Program-made: the position numbers and the translations under genes
Notes under the pieces: model-generated
What the model was told of the DNA's origin: nothing
What the model saw: the letters and a program-made list of their open reading frames with translations, nothing else
Databases searched by the model: none
Shown here: one piece after another, positions 1 through 8,431 of the stretch
Layout of the letters: each line of letters begins with the position of its first letter
Numbering within the stretch: position 1 is the first letter of the stretch
Virus record (IMG/VR): IMGVR_UViG_3300031162_000808
Coordinates: 1 to 42,680 of that record
Direction: 5' to 3' (one strand)
DNA from: a virus
DNA: 42,680 bases

Positions 1-2
1 AT

Positions 3-251
3 GCAGTGAGTGCGATTACGCTTACTTTTGAGGGTACTAAATATAAGACAGCGCCTAATGTTACTCTTACAGGAAACGCACGGGCGCATGCAGTCATGGA
101 TGGCGACAAGATAAGTAGTATTGTTATTGACGATGCTGGATCTGGCTACGCTACGGCACCGACAGTTACTATAGAAGGACCAGACGCTGGGTCGCAAACA
201 ATAGATGATGCATATCGCTTCTTGGAGGAGTTTGATGAGACCTATGTCTAA
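3..251 (+). CDS. C-terminal end of a virion structural protein with GxGYxxxPTVT repeats (partial)
   Basis: The gene enters from the left edge and stops at TAA 249-251; only about 82 residues are visible. They contain two copies of a beta-rich unit: a weaker one around YKTAPNVTLTG and a clear one, GSGYATAPTVTIEG. The same unit is found inside the tail sheath protein of this window. The end is acidic (FLEEFDETYV). In T4 the genes just before gene 16 encode neck and tail-completion proteins (gp13, gp14, gp15), so a neck or tail-terminator role is inferred from position only. The stop overlaps the next gene. Which neck protein this is cannot be decided from the fragment. Confidence 0.6.
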   Translation, partial: AVSAITLTFEGTKYKTAPNVTLTGNARAHAVMDGDKISSIVIDDAGSGYATAPTVTIEGPDAGSQTIDDAYRFLEEFDETYV

Positions 252-678
252 TACGGTATTCGATGCTTTAGATAAAACTTTCGGCACAATGACAGAGGCT
301 GAGCAAATTTCTAAGCCTATAGTTCCTGTTGGTAAAAAAGACGAACAACTAGAAGATGACTTTCAAGAAGCCAGAGCATCTCTAAGGAGAGCGATGGCTT
401 ACAGTGAATCCGCTGTACAGAGCATCTTAGAGGTTGCACAGAATAGTGACAATCCAAGAGCATTCGAGGTTGCAGTGCAGGCTATCAAGTTGATGTCTGA
501 TCAAGCAAAAGATGCTATGGAAATCCAAGAGAAAAAACAAAAGATAGATCTTACAGATCCTAAGCAAGCATCAAAAATAGAAAATCAAACAAACATTTTA
601 TTTAATGGTAGCACTTCTGATTTGCTAAAAGCATTGAGTGCAAAGGAAGTGATCGAACATGACCCTTCAACTGACTAA
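235..678 (+). CDS. 16: Small terminase subunit, gp16-like
   Basis: This 147-residue, mostly helical, charged protein lies directly before the large terminase, the place and size of T4 gp16 (164 aa). Small terminases form rings that recognise or present DNA and regulate the packaging ATPase gp17. The middle part is rich in heptad-like Ala, Val and Glu, as expected of the oligomerising coiled coil, but no diagnostic motif is visible. The start at ATG 235 fits the GGAGGAG at 224-230; ATG 244 is a possible alternative. It overlaps the upstream gene and shares 20 nt with gene 17, which suggests translational coupling. The function rests on context more than on sequence identity. Confidence 0.75.
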   Translation: MRPMSNTVFDALDKTFGTMTEAEQISKPIVPVGKKDEQLEDDFQEARASLRRAMAYSESAVQSILEVAQNSDNPRAFEVAVQAIKLMSDQAKDAMEIQEKKQKIDLTDPKQASKIENQTNILFNGSTSDLLKALSAKEVIEHDPSTD

Positions 679-2302
679 CCTAGAAGAAACTTCCTACCAC
701 GGCAATCCAAATCTAAAATCAATCGGGCATAGGCACGAATGGACGCCCGAGCAGATATTAGAATATCAGAAATGTATGGGCGACCCCATATATTTTATTG
801 AAGCATATTGTAAGATTGTCACGCTAGATACAGGGTTGCAGCCATTCAAATTGTACGATTGCCAGAAAGAAAAAGTCAACTTTATTATGGACAATCGACG
901 CTGCATTCTTATGGAGGGCAGGCAGCAAGGTAAAACAGTAACTGCGGCTGCGTGTATTCTTCATTACACTATATTTCAAGACAGCAAGACTGTTGCTATC
1001 ATGGCGAACAAGAGTAACGCTGCAAGAGAAGTTTTAGCACGATATCAAATCATGTATGAGCATTTGCCTATATGGATGCAGCAAGGTGTAAAGACTTGGA
1101 ACAAGGGTGACGTTGACTTAGAGAATGGATCAAGAGTATTTACAGCAGCTACTACATCATCTGGTATTCGAGGTAAGTCCGTAAACTGGTTGTACATTGA
1201 CGAAGCGGCAATCATCCCAAACAATGTTGCAGAAGAATTTTTCACTTCAGTATATCCTACTATTTCTGCTGGTGAGACTACAAAGATTCTGCTGACTTCA
1301 ACTCCATTAGGCTACAATCACTTCTGGAAGTTTTGGAACGATTCTGTAGAGAAGCGTAACGGCTTTGAGAACATGTTTATTCATTACAGCGCGATTCCTG
1401 GTAGAACCGAAGAATGGGCAGAACAACAGTTACAGTTATTAGGTGAATTGAAATTCAACCAAGAGGTCTTGTGTGAGTTTTTAGGATCATCCAATACGCT
1501 TATCAACGGCAAAACACTAGGCTCGCTTAGTGCTAAAGTGCCAATATATTCTAAAGACGGCTTGGACATATACGAAGAGCCAAAAAATAATAATTACTAT
1601 ATATTAGTAGCAGACGTTGCTAGAGGCGTCGGCGGTGACTACTCTGCATTTGTTGTTGCCGATGTAACACAGATGCCATATACAATCGTAGGCAAATATA
1701 GACACAACAAGATCTCACCTTTGCTGTATCCAAATATCATAGAGAAAGTCGGTAAAGACTACAATGACGCATTTATTCTAGTAGAAGCAAATGATATTGG
1801 ACAACAGGTTTTAACTATCCTACATCAGGAAAATGAATACGAAAATATATTTACAACTGCCACAGAGAACGGCAGACAATTTATCACTCCTGGATTCGGC
1901 AAATCCGCACGATTAGGCGTAACCACATCTAAAGCAGTAAAGAGACAGGGGTGTTTCAGTTTTAAAAGTTTGATGGAGGAACGAAAACTTCTTTTATTCG
2001 ACGCAGAAATTATATCAGAGTTATCGACGTTTATTGAACGAAGTGGCTCTTATCAGGCTGACGAAGGCTATAATGATGACTTGGCAATGTGCTTGGTATT
2101 GTTTGGCTGGGTTACAACCAACACATTTTTCTCGGACTTGACGAATGTTAATGTTAGAGAAGGACTGTATAATTCAGAAATGCGGGCAATTGAAAACGAT
2201 TTAACACCTTTTGGTATCATCGATGATGGACAACAGCAGGAAATGGAAGTGATGGGTGGCGATTTGTGGTTGTTTGAAGAACCTAAATTACTAGATTTAT
2301 AA
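659..2302 (+). CDS. 17: Large terminase subunit, packaging ATPase and nuclease gp17
   Basis: This is the motor that pumps DNA into the prohead and cuts concatemers. At 547 aa it is somewhat shorter than T4 gp17 (610 aa). The N-terminal ATPase has Walker A GRQQGKT (residues 87-93) and Walker B WLYIDEAA (177-184, catalytic Glu182), followed by a coupling motif of the TSTP type. The C-terminal RNase H-like nuclease domain shows the acidic signatures VADVARGVGGDYSAF, LVEANDIG and YNDDLAMC. The ATG overlaps the end of gene 16. A late promoter box overlaps its stop codon. The identification is firm. Confidence 0.97.
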   Translation: MTLQLTNLEETSYHGNPNLKSIGHRHEWTPEQILEYQKCMGDPIYFIEAYCKIVTLDTGLQPFKLYDCQKEKVNFIMDNRRCILMEGRQQGKTVTAAACILHYTIFQDSKTVAIMANKSNAAREVLARYQIMYEHLPIWMQQGVKTWNKGDVDLENGSRVFTAATTSSGIRGKSVNWLYIDEAAIIPNNVAEEFFTSVYPTISAGETTKILLTSTPLGYNHFWKFWNDSVEKRNGFENMFIHYSAIPGRTEEWAEQQLQLLGELKFNQEVLCEFLGSSNTLINGKTLGSLSAKVPIYSKDGLDIYEEPKNNNYYILVADVARGVGGDYSAFVVADVTQMPYTIVGKYRHNKISPLLYPNIIEKVGKDYNDAFILVEANDIGQQVLTILHQENEYENIFTTATENGRQFITPGFGKSARLGVTTSKAVKRQGCFSFKSLMEERKLLLFDAEIISELSTFIERSGSYQADEGYNDDLAMCLVLFGWVTTNTFFSDLTNVNVREGLYNSEMRAIENDLTPFGIIDDGQQQEMEVMGGDLWLFEEPKLLDL

Positions 2303-2305
2303 ATA
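2298..2305 (+). promoter_or_regulatory. T4-type late promoter box before gene 18
   Basis: An exact TATAAATA overlaps the stop codon of gene 17, about 48 bases before the sheath gene start. This is the consensus read by gp55-programmed host RNA polymerase in T4-like phages. Confidence 0.85.
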
Positions 2306-2352
2306 AACAAAGTAATATAATTACAACGCTAAATTAATTCGAGGAGAATAAT

Positions 2353-4254
2353 ATGGCTTTTCAGCTTTCCCCTGGCGTTCTCGTACAGGAACAAGATGCC
2401 TCAAACGTAGTCCCCGCAGTCGCGACCACTATCGGTGGTTTTGCCGGAGACTTCAATTGGGGTCCTGTTGATGAAATTGTCACAGTCGCAAGTGAAAACC
2501 AATTGGTTGCACGATTTGGACGACCCAACACAACAGCAAACATAGACTTTTTAACTGCTGCAAGTTTTCTTGCATATGGTTCCGCGCTTAAAGTAGTACG
2601 CGCAACAGGAGCTGCACAAAACGCAACTGCATCCGGCGGCGAGTTGTTAATCAAAAACAAAGATGCTTTTGAAGCAGGCGGTCACGCCACAGTCGGTGTA
2701 TGGGCAGCTAAATATCCCGGTGAACTTGGCAACAGTCTCAAGGTGTCAATGGCAGATTCAACTACATTCGGTGTAAGCTCTGTTGCGGCTGTTACTGTAG
2801 ACACAGCTGGTTTAGGTTACACAACTGCTCCTACAATAACTTTTGTTGGTGAAGCAGATGCAATCGCTACTGGTACAGTTGTACTTATTGGCGAAACTGT
2901 AGGGTCTGTAGTCATTACATTCGCTGGCATAGGCTATGGATCAACGCCAACAGTTGTATTCGCTGGCGGCGGTGGTACAGGTGCAGCTGGAACGGTAGTG
3001 ATGTCAACTGCATGGACTTACGCAAATGATTTTGACAGTGCTCCAGGTACATCTTCATATGCTACTAATAACAGCACAGTTCTAGATGAGATACACGTTA
3101 TCGTTATCGACGAAGATGGCGCGATTACAGGTAGAGCGGGTACTGTACTAGAAAAATTCGCAGGTGTATCTAAAGCATCAGACGCTAAAGATGACTCTAA
3201 CCAATCCAATTACTACGCAGACGTAATCAACGGGCAATCTAAGTGGATTTGGCACATGGCGCAACCCACAAACGGCACTGATTGGGGATCGTCTACAGTA
3301 GGCAACACTAGTTTCAACACTCTTATCAGCAGTGATGGCGACTTAACCAATTCATTGACAGCTGGCGCAGACGCTGCACCATCTGACGGAAATTTAATAT
3401 CTGCATATGATCTATTCGCTAACGATGAATTAGTTGATGTAAACCTGCTTATCGGCGGTGGTCACAGTGCAACAGTACAAGACTCTATCATTGATAACGT
3501 TGCTGAGATTCGCAAAGACTGCATGGTGTTTATATCACCTCAATCAGCATCTGTAGTGAATAACTCAGGTAATGAAGCTGCAGCCCTTGTTGCTGAATTG
3601 ACTAACTACACACGATCTTCTTACGCTGCAATGGACAGTGGTTGGAAGTACATGTACGACAAGTACAACGACAAGTATCGTTGGGTACCTTGCAGTGCTG
3701 ATGTCGCTGGTGCATGTGTTACTGCTGATGCAACTGCTGATCCTTGGTTCTCTCCTGCAGGTACTGCTCGGGGTGCTATCAAGAATGCGGTTAAACTCGC
3801 TTACAGCCCAGGCAAAGTAGATAGAGATACACTGTACAAAGCGGGTATCAACCCAGTAGTTGGTGCAGTTGGCAGCGGCATCGTATTGTTCGGTGACAAG
3901 ACATTGCTTAACAAGGCCAGCGCATTCAACCGAATTAATGTTCGTCGATTGTTTATTACAGTAGAAAAGGCAATTGCTACAGCAGCTAAATTCCAACTGT
4001 TTGAATTCAACGATGGTTTCACACGAGCCCAGTTCCGCTCATTGGTAACTCCTTTCTTGCGCGATGTGCAAGGCAGGCGAGGTGTGTATGACTTTAGAGT
4101 AGTGTGTGATGAAACAAACAACACGGCTGAAGTTATCGATCAAAATCAATTTAGAGCAGACATCTTCTTGAAGCCTGCGAAATCAATTAACTTTATCTCT
4201 CTGACGTTTGTAGCAACGCGAACAGGCATCAGTTTTGAAGAGTTAGGCGCCTAA
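2353..4254 (+). CDS. 18: Contractile tail sheath protein gp18
   Basis: The 633-aa protein forms the contractile sheath around the tail tube. The N-terminus has the usual sheath start (SPGVLVQEQD, then TTIGGFAGDFNWGPVDE), and the C-terminal third contains the conserved core (RLFITVEKAI, then FRSLVTPFLRDVQGRRGV and SINFISLTFVATRTG). Residues about 142-216 carry two tandem GxGYxxxPTV units that look like an inserted surface domain and resemble the structural protein at the left edge. The start follows GAGGAG at 2341-2346 with good spacing, and a late promoter lies upstream. T4 gp18 is 659 aa, so the length fits. Confidence 0.96.
   Translation: MAFQLSPGVLVQEQDASNVVPAVATTIGGFAGDFNWGPVDEIVTVASENQLVARFGRPNTTANIDFLTAASFLAYGSALKVVRATGAAQNATASGGELLIKNKDAFEAGGHATVGVWAAKYPGELGNSLKVSMADSTTFGVSSVAAVTVDTAGLGYTTAPTITFVGEADAIATGTVVLIGETVGSVVITFAGIGYGSTPTVVFAGGGGTGAAGTVVMSTAWTYANDFDSAPGTSSYATNNSTVLDEIHVIVIDEDGAITGRAGTVLEKFAGVSKASDAKDDSNQSNYYADVINGQSKWIWHMAQPTNGTDWGSSTVGNTSFNTLISSDGDLTNSLTAGADAAPSDGNLISAYDLFANDELVDVNLLIGGGHSATVQDSIIDNVAEIRKDCMVFISPQSASVVNNSGNEAAALVAELTNYTRSSYAAMDSGWKYMYDKYNDKYRWVPCSADVAGACVTADATADPWFSPAGTARGAIKNAVKLAYSPGKVDRDTLYKAGINPVVGAVGSGIVLFGDKTLLNKASAFNRINVRRLFITVEKAIATAAKFQLFEFNDGFTRAQFRSLVTPFLRDVQGRRGVYDFRVVCDETNNTAEVIDQNQFRADIFLKPAKSINFISLTFVATRTGISFEELGA
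2776..3000 (+). repeat. Two GxGYxxxPTVTF repeats inserted in the sheath protein
   Basis: Unit 1 contains AGLGYTTAPTITFVG and unit 2 AGIGYGSTPTVVFAG, each led by a beta strand of alternating Val/Ile and followed by a Gly/Ala-rich turn ending in GTVV. The same unit appears at about 110-180 in the gene at the left edge. The units sit between sheath-typical segments, as an insertion in a surface domain would. Confidence 0.75.
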
Positions 4255-4260
4255 TAAATA
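4253..4260 (+). promoter_or_regulatory. Near-match to the late box before gene 19
   Basis: AATAAATA, preceded by T, overlaps the end of gene 18 and lies 22 bases before the tube gene. It differs from TATAAATA at one position. It may be a weaker late promoter, or gene 19 may simply be read through from the gene 18 promoter. Confidence 0.35.
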
Positions 4261-4282
4261 GAATCAACAGGAGAACAATTCA

Positions 4283-4798
4283 ATGAACATTGAAGATTTT
4301 AAAGCAAGATTGGGCGCGGGTGGAGCAAGGCCCAATCAATTCCGAGTGGACTTGGCGTTCCCGGGTTACGTTGGTAGCGTGGACAATAGCTACAGTTTGC
4401 TTGTTACGGGTGCGGCATTGCCCGCATCTAACGTCAATCCAGCTATCATTCAGTATAGAGGTCGCGAGATCAAACTTGCTGGTGAACGAATTTTTGATCC
4501 GTGGACAATCACTATTGTTAACGATTCAAACTTTTCTTTACGTCAACCATTTGAAGAATGGATGAACGGCATGAACGGTAGAGAAGATAACACAGGCGTT
4601 CTTACACCTAGCGCATATCAACAGCAAATTGTTGTCACACATTTAGATAGAAACGATGATCCACTACCAGGTGGCACATACGAATTGTTTAATGCGTTCC
4701 CTATTAACATGTCTGAGATTGCATTGCAGTACGCACAGAACGACATTTTTGAAGAATTTACAGTGACATTCCAATACACCCACTACGATGTAAGCTAA
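4283..4798 (+). CDS. 19: Tail tube protein gp19
   Basis: At 171 aa, close to T4 gp19 (163 aa), this protein would stack as hexameric rings to form the inner tube through which DNA passes. Recognisable family segments are the N-terminal RPNQFRVDLAFPG, the central GREIKLAGERIFDPWTITI and the C-terminal IALQYAQNDIFEEFTVTFQY. It directly follows the sheath gene, as in all T4-like phages. The RBS AGGAGAA lies at about 4269-4275. A second protein of the same fold is encoded at 13102. Confidence 0.95.
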   Translation: MNIEDFKARLGAGGARPNQFRVDLAFPGYVGSVDNSYSLLVTGAALPASNVNPAIIQYRGREIKLAGERIFDPWTITIVNDSNFSLRQPFEEWMNGMNGREDNTGVLTPSAYQQQIVVTHLDRNDDPLPGGTYELFNAFPINMSEIALQYAQNDIFEEFTVTFQYTHYDVS

Positions 4799-4824
4799 TA
4801 TATCGTGTGGACTAGGAGATTATA

Positions 4825-6330
4825 ATGGAAATATTTGGGTTTGAAATAAACAGGACAAAGGCACGGGCGTCTGAAAAGTCGTTTGTGCCTCCCTCTGAAG
4901 ACGGTGCTATAGATACAGTCCGCAATGCGGGTGGACACTATGGCACCTATTTGGATATTGAGGGTGCTGCAAACACTGAAGAACAATTAATAAAAAGGTA
5001 TCGTGACATTTCTATGATGGCAGACGTAGATACTGCTATTGAAGATATCATCAACGATACAATTTCAAATCTAGATGATGAAAAGCCGGTATCTGTTAAT
5101 ACTGATTCGGTAAATGTTTCTGCCGCTGTAAAGAAGGCAATACATGATGAATTCGGTGAAGTGCTTAAATTGTTTGACTTTAACAACAGGGCACAGGATT
5201 ATTTTAGACGTTGGTACATTGACGGTCGAATATACTTTCACAAAGTAATTGATACACAAAAACCAAAGCAGGGTATCACTGATATTAGATATATCGACCC
5301 TAGAAAAATACGTCTCATACGAGATGTTATAAAGGAAAAGGATCCTGACTCAGGCGTCCATTTCATCAAAGAAATTAAAGAATATTTTGTATACGATGAT
5401 AAAGGAATTGCCAGCAAGCCTGGGCAAATACAGTCAAATAATGCATTGCATGATAGCAAAGCATTGCGTATTACTAAAGATGCAATTGCATACTGCCCAT
5501 CGGGGTTAGTGGACCAAGATAAAAATATTCCTTTGTCATTCTTACATAAAGCGATTCGCCCAGCGAATCAATTAAGAATGATGGAAAACGCTGCGGTGAT
5601 CTATCGTATCACTCGCGCACCAGAACGAAGAATCTTTTATGTAGATACAGGCAATCTACCTAGAATGAAAGCAGAGCAATACCTAAAAGATATTATGGAT
5701 CGCTATCGTAACAAATTAGTATACGATGCTTCTACTGGCGAGATCCGTGATGATAAGAAATTCATGTCTATGCTTGAAGACTTCTGGCTACCACGAAGAG
5801 AGGGTGGCAGAGGCACCGAAATTCAGACATTACCTGGAGGTTCAAATCTAGGTGAGACAGGCGACATAGAGTACTTCCAAAGAAAGTTATATCAATCGTT
5901 GAACGTACCAGTCTCTCGGTTAGAACAGCAAGCAGGCTTAAATTTCGGTCGTAGCGCCGAGATAAATAGAGATGAATTGAAGTTTGTTAAATTTGTTTCT
6001 AAGCTGAGACGTAGGTTCAGTGTACTCTTTGATGACTTGTTAAAAACTCAGTTAGTACTGAAGGGTATTATTAAAGAAGATGAGTGGGCTGACATTAGAG
6101 AGACAATCCTATATAAGTTTGCCTCAGATGCATACTACACTGAATCGAAAGATCAGGAAATTCTTAGAAGTAGAACAGAAGTATTGAATGGTGTTGCACC
6201 GTTCGTAGGTCAATTCTTTAGCCGAGAATATGTACAAAAGAAAATTCTCATGCTAAGTGACGAAGAAATTACAGATATTAATTCTCAAATAGCAAGCGAA
6301 CCAAAACCAGAAGGTAATAATAATGAGTGA
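4825..6330 (+). CDS. 20: Portal vertex protein gp20
   Basis: This 501-aa protein (T4 gp20 524 aa) forms the dodecameric portal through which DNA enters and leaves, and it starts prohead assembly. Family-typical stretches include IEDIINDTISN near residue 75, YFRRWYIDGRIYFHKVID near 130, the RAPERRIFYVDTGNLPR segment in the middle and PVSRLEQQAGLNFGRSAEI near 370. An AGGAG lies nine bases before the ATG. The last codons overlap the next gene. The identification is firm. Confidence 0.96.
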   Translation: MEIFGFEINRTKARASEKSFVPPSEDGAIDTVRNAGGHYGTYLDIEGAANTEEQLIKRYRDISMMADVDTAIEDIINDTISNLDDEKPVSVNTDSVNVSAAVKKAIHDEFGEVLKLFDFNNRAQDYFRRWYIDGRIYFHKVIDTQKPKQGITDIRYIDPRKIRLIRDVIKEKDPDSGVHFIKEIKEYFVYDDKGIASKPGQIQSNNALHDSKALRITKDAIAYCPSGLVDQDKNIPLSFLHKAIRPANQLRMMENAAVIYRITRAPERRIFYVDTGNLPRMKAEQYLKDIMDRYRNKLVYDASTGEIRDDKKFMSMLEDFWLPRREGGRGTEIQTLPGGSNLGETGDIEYFQRKLYQSLNVPVSRLEQQAGLNFGRSAEINRDELKFVKFVSKLRRRFSVLFDDLLKTQLVLKGIIKEDEWADIRETILYKFASDAYYTESKDQEILRSRTEVLNGVAPFVGQFFSREYVQKKILMLSDEEITDINSQIASEPKPEGNNNE

Positions 6331-6613
6331 AGTTGAAACAGAAGCAGAAGTTGGTCCAGAAGATGTTAGGCAGGATGCCATCAGAGATATGATGGACAAG
6401 TGGGCTAACGGAGAACTAACTGACGCACAAGATTCTTTTAATGGAATCATGAATGTTCGCGCTGATGAGTTAGTTGCTGATAAAAAGGCAGACATTGCCG
6501 CTGCTATATATAACGATGCGATTGAAACTGACGTTGAATATGCAGATGCATATGACGAACATGAGCTACCGGAAACTGAATCAGAGGCGGACAAGCAAGA
6601 TGAAGAAATTTAA
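6323..6613 (+). CDS. Small acidic prohead-core candidate (gp67 position)
   Basis: This 96-aa protein is very acidic (Glu/Asp throughout, especially the last 25 residues) and has a helical middle (ADELVADKKADIAAAIYNDAIE). It overlaps the end of gene 20. In T4 this place is held by gene 67, a small acidic internal core protein cleaved by gp21. The role is inferred from position, size and charge; no specific motif is seen. It overlaps the following gene by 14 nt. Confidence 0.6.
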   Translation: MSEVETEAEVGPEDVRQDAIRDMMDKWANGELTDAQDSFNGIMNVRADELVADKKADIAAAIYNDAIETDVEYADAYDEHELPETESEADKQDEEI

Positions 6614-7328
6614 CGAGTTTAGAGAGTCTGCTACAAGCGATTCTGAAGATATTCGCGCAAAAGCAGAACGACGAGCCGCTAGAAAGCAAAAGCAACTGTC
6701 AAAGATGTCAGCGGAAGAAGCGATGTCCTCTACAGCAAAACTCACTGCCGCTGAACTCGATGAAGCCGTACCCGGTGACGGTAAATTCCAGAAACAGTGG
6801 CGACAAGGTGCTAGACAAGTTAAGAAAGGTAATATCACACTTGTTCGTGGTGCGCGTGGTGGTCATAAGGTCATGAAAGGCGGGCGGCAAATTGACGAGT
6901 TCTCTTTTGATAGCGAATCTGATGATTTTGAGATCGGTCGACCCGGCGCGATGGGTAAGAAAAGATACGCCGACTCCATTGATGACATCTTCAAGATGTT
7001 TGAAGAAGCTGTACCCGTGGCTAAGACTTCTAAGGAAAAACCCACTGCCGCTCATCCTCAAGAGCCTAGCACTGAAGGTGATACTACACCTCCAAAGCAG
7101 GGTGATTCAGAAGATCCTAAGTTGACACACAATTGCGCAACTAAAGTAGTGCATCCTAAGTTTGGTGAAGGTAAGCCGATCATGGGTGAACATGCTGAAC
7201 CAGATGCGAATGGTACAGTCTGGTGGTATAAAGTTATGTTTGAACATGGAATCGAAACCTGTGAAACTTATAGCATGGACGTGCTAGAAGAAGGCTCACA
7301 TGGTAACCACAAGAAAAAAGGATACTAG
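6600..7328 (+). CDS. Prohead-core candidate (gp68 position) with conserved C-terminal domain
   Basis: The 242-aa product begins MKKFNEFRES, a start often seen in small T4-like core proteins, followed by a basic helix (IRAKAERRAARKQKQ). The middle has a basic patch that resembles nucleic-acid binding (TLVRGARGGHKVMKGGRQ). The C-terminal quarter (VVHPKFGEGKPIMGEHAEP, then WWYKVMFEHGIE) looks like a small folded beta domain. ATG 6600 is preferred over upstream in-frame starts, which would run deep into the preceding gene. It lies where T4 has gene 68. The core role is inferred, and the C-terminal domain could do something else. Confidence 0.6.
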   Translation: MKKFNEFRESATSDSEDIRAKAERRAARKQKQLSKMSAEEAMSSTAKLTAAELDEAVPGDGKFQKQWRQGARQVKKGNITLVRGARGGHKVMKGGRQIDEFSFDSESDDFEIGRPGAMGKKRYADSIDDIFKMFEEAVPVAKTSKEKPTAAHPQEPSTEGDTTPPKQGDSEDPKLTHNCATKVVHPKFGEGKPIMGEHAEPDANGTVWWYKVMFEHGIETCETYSMDVLEEGSHGNHKKKGY

Positions 7329-7341
7329 GGAATAACATTAA

Positions 7342-7734
7342 ATGGCATCTACTCAAGCAAATCTTAAATTAACACAGGTTCAAGGTGTTACGGCTGTGTC
7401 TGAGGATGGTAACACTCCAGCTGCACAGACAATTCGCCTCGAAAACGAACTTGTAAAAGTTACCGAAACAGTAAGTTCCCCGGTTGTAGATATTAGTGCC
7501 ATTTATTGGACACTCGGTGATGGTGCAACCGCTACTATTACAAGAAATAATGTTCTGCTGCATACTTTGCACATGTCAGGGAACTTAGAATTTTACGGCT
7601 TCTCTGATAACAGAGAGAACGAAGACGATATTGTCGTTAGTGTCACTGGCGCTGGTGGTACAGTGATTGTACAGACAGCAAAAATTGCAGGCTATGGTCC
7701 GCAGCAGCATCAAGATCAAGGAGCATTAGGCTAA
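7342..7734 (+). CDS. Small beta-rich protein of unknown function, likely virion-associated
   Basis: This 130-aa protein alternates hydrophobic and polar residues with many Thr, Val and Gly, as in a beta sandwich (ENELVKVTETVSSPVVDIS, then GGTVIVQTAKIAGYG). It has no signal peptide or Cys. Its stop overlaps the protease gene (TAATG), so it is made together with the prohead genes. Capsid decoration or a prohead component is plausible from position and composition. I do not recognise a named family. Confidence 0.55.
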   Translation: MASTQANLKLTQVQGVTAVSEDGNTPAAQTIRLENELVKVTETVSSPVVDISAIYWTLGDGATATITRNNVLLHTLHMSGNLEFYGFSDNRENEDDIVVSVTGAGGTVIVQTAKIAGYGPQQHQDQGALG

Positions 7735-8387
7735 TGAGATTTATTACAGAACTCAATGAAGACATCCAATATTACTTAGAAGAAAGCAATGGAAAGAAAA
7801 ATCTTTACATTGAGGGTGTTTTCTTACAATCCAATTTAAAGAATCGCAACGGTAGAATGTATCCCAAAGAAGTTATGCGAAATGAAGTCGCACGATACAC
7901 TGCTGAAAGTATTGACAAGAAGAGAGCATTAGGCGAACTAGGCCATCCAGAAGGACCTTCATTGAATCTTGATCGTGTTTCACATATGATCGTATCATTG
8001 AAAGAAGAAGGCGATAACTGGATAGGTAAAGCTAAGATTTTAGACACTCCCATGGGAAAAATCGCAGCTAATTTGATTGAAGCAGGCGCTCAGTTAGGCG
8101 TCAGTTCAAGAGGGCTTGGATCCATTAAAGAAAAGAATGGAATCAATGAAGTCCAAGACGATTTTATGCTGGCAACAGCCGCTGACATCGTAGCAGATCC
8201 TTCTGCACCAGATGCATATGTTGAAGGTATTATGGAAAATAGAGAATGGGTAATGGTTGACGGTATCTGGACTGCAAGAGATATGGAACAAGCACAGCAA
8301 ACAATTCGTCGGGCATCTAGTCGTGAACTAGAAGAAGCGAAGATGCAAGTGTTTAGCTCATTCTTGGACAAGTTATCCAAAATTTAA
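7734..8387 (+). CDS. 21: Prohead maturation protease gp21
   Basis: The 217-aa protein (T4 gp21 212 aa) is the serine protease that degrades the scaffold and trims capsid proteins before DNA packaging. The fold is herpesvirus-protease-like. The likely catalytic His is in GELGHPEG (His71) and the Ser is in GVSSRGLG (Ser124 or Ser125). The N-terminal EGVFLQSNLKNRNGRMYP is the usual substrate-binding start of the family. It is translationally coupled to the preceding gene, and the scaffold and capsid genes follow, each with its own late promoter. Confidence 0.95.
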   Translation: MRFITELNEDIQYYLEESNGKKNLYIEGVFLQSNLKNRNGRMYPKEVMRNEVARYTAESIDKKRALGELGHPEGPSLNLDRVSHMIVSLKEEGDNWIGKAKILDTPMGKIAANLIEAGAQLGVSSRGLGSIKEKNGINEVQDDFMLATAADIVADPSAPDAYVEGIMENREWVMVDGIWTARDMEQAQQTIRRASSRELEEAKMQVFSSFLDKLSKI

Positions 8388-8392
8388 ATTTA

Positions 8393-8400
8393 TATAAATA
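8393..8400 (+). promoter_or_regulatory. Late promoter box before gene 22
   Basis: An exact TATAAATA begins five bases after the gene 21 stop and 39 bases before the scaffold ATG at 8432, leaving a leader of about 26 bases with the RBS AAGGAG. Confidence 0.85.
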
Positions 8401-8431
8401 AACACGTTGACAAACTTTAAGGAGACATTAA

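Noticed and set aside
3565-3996. Long minus-strand frame opposite gene 18
   Set aside because: It has no RBS or promoter, odd composition, and is the shadow of the conserved sheath frame.
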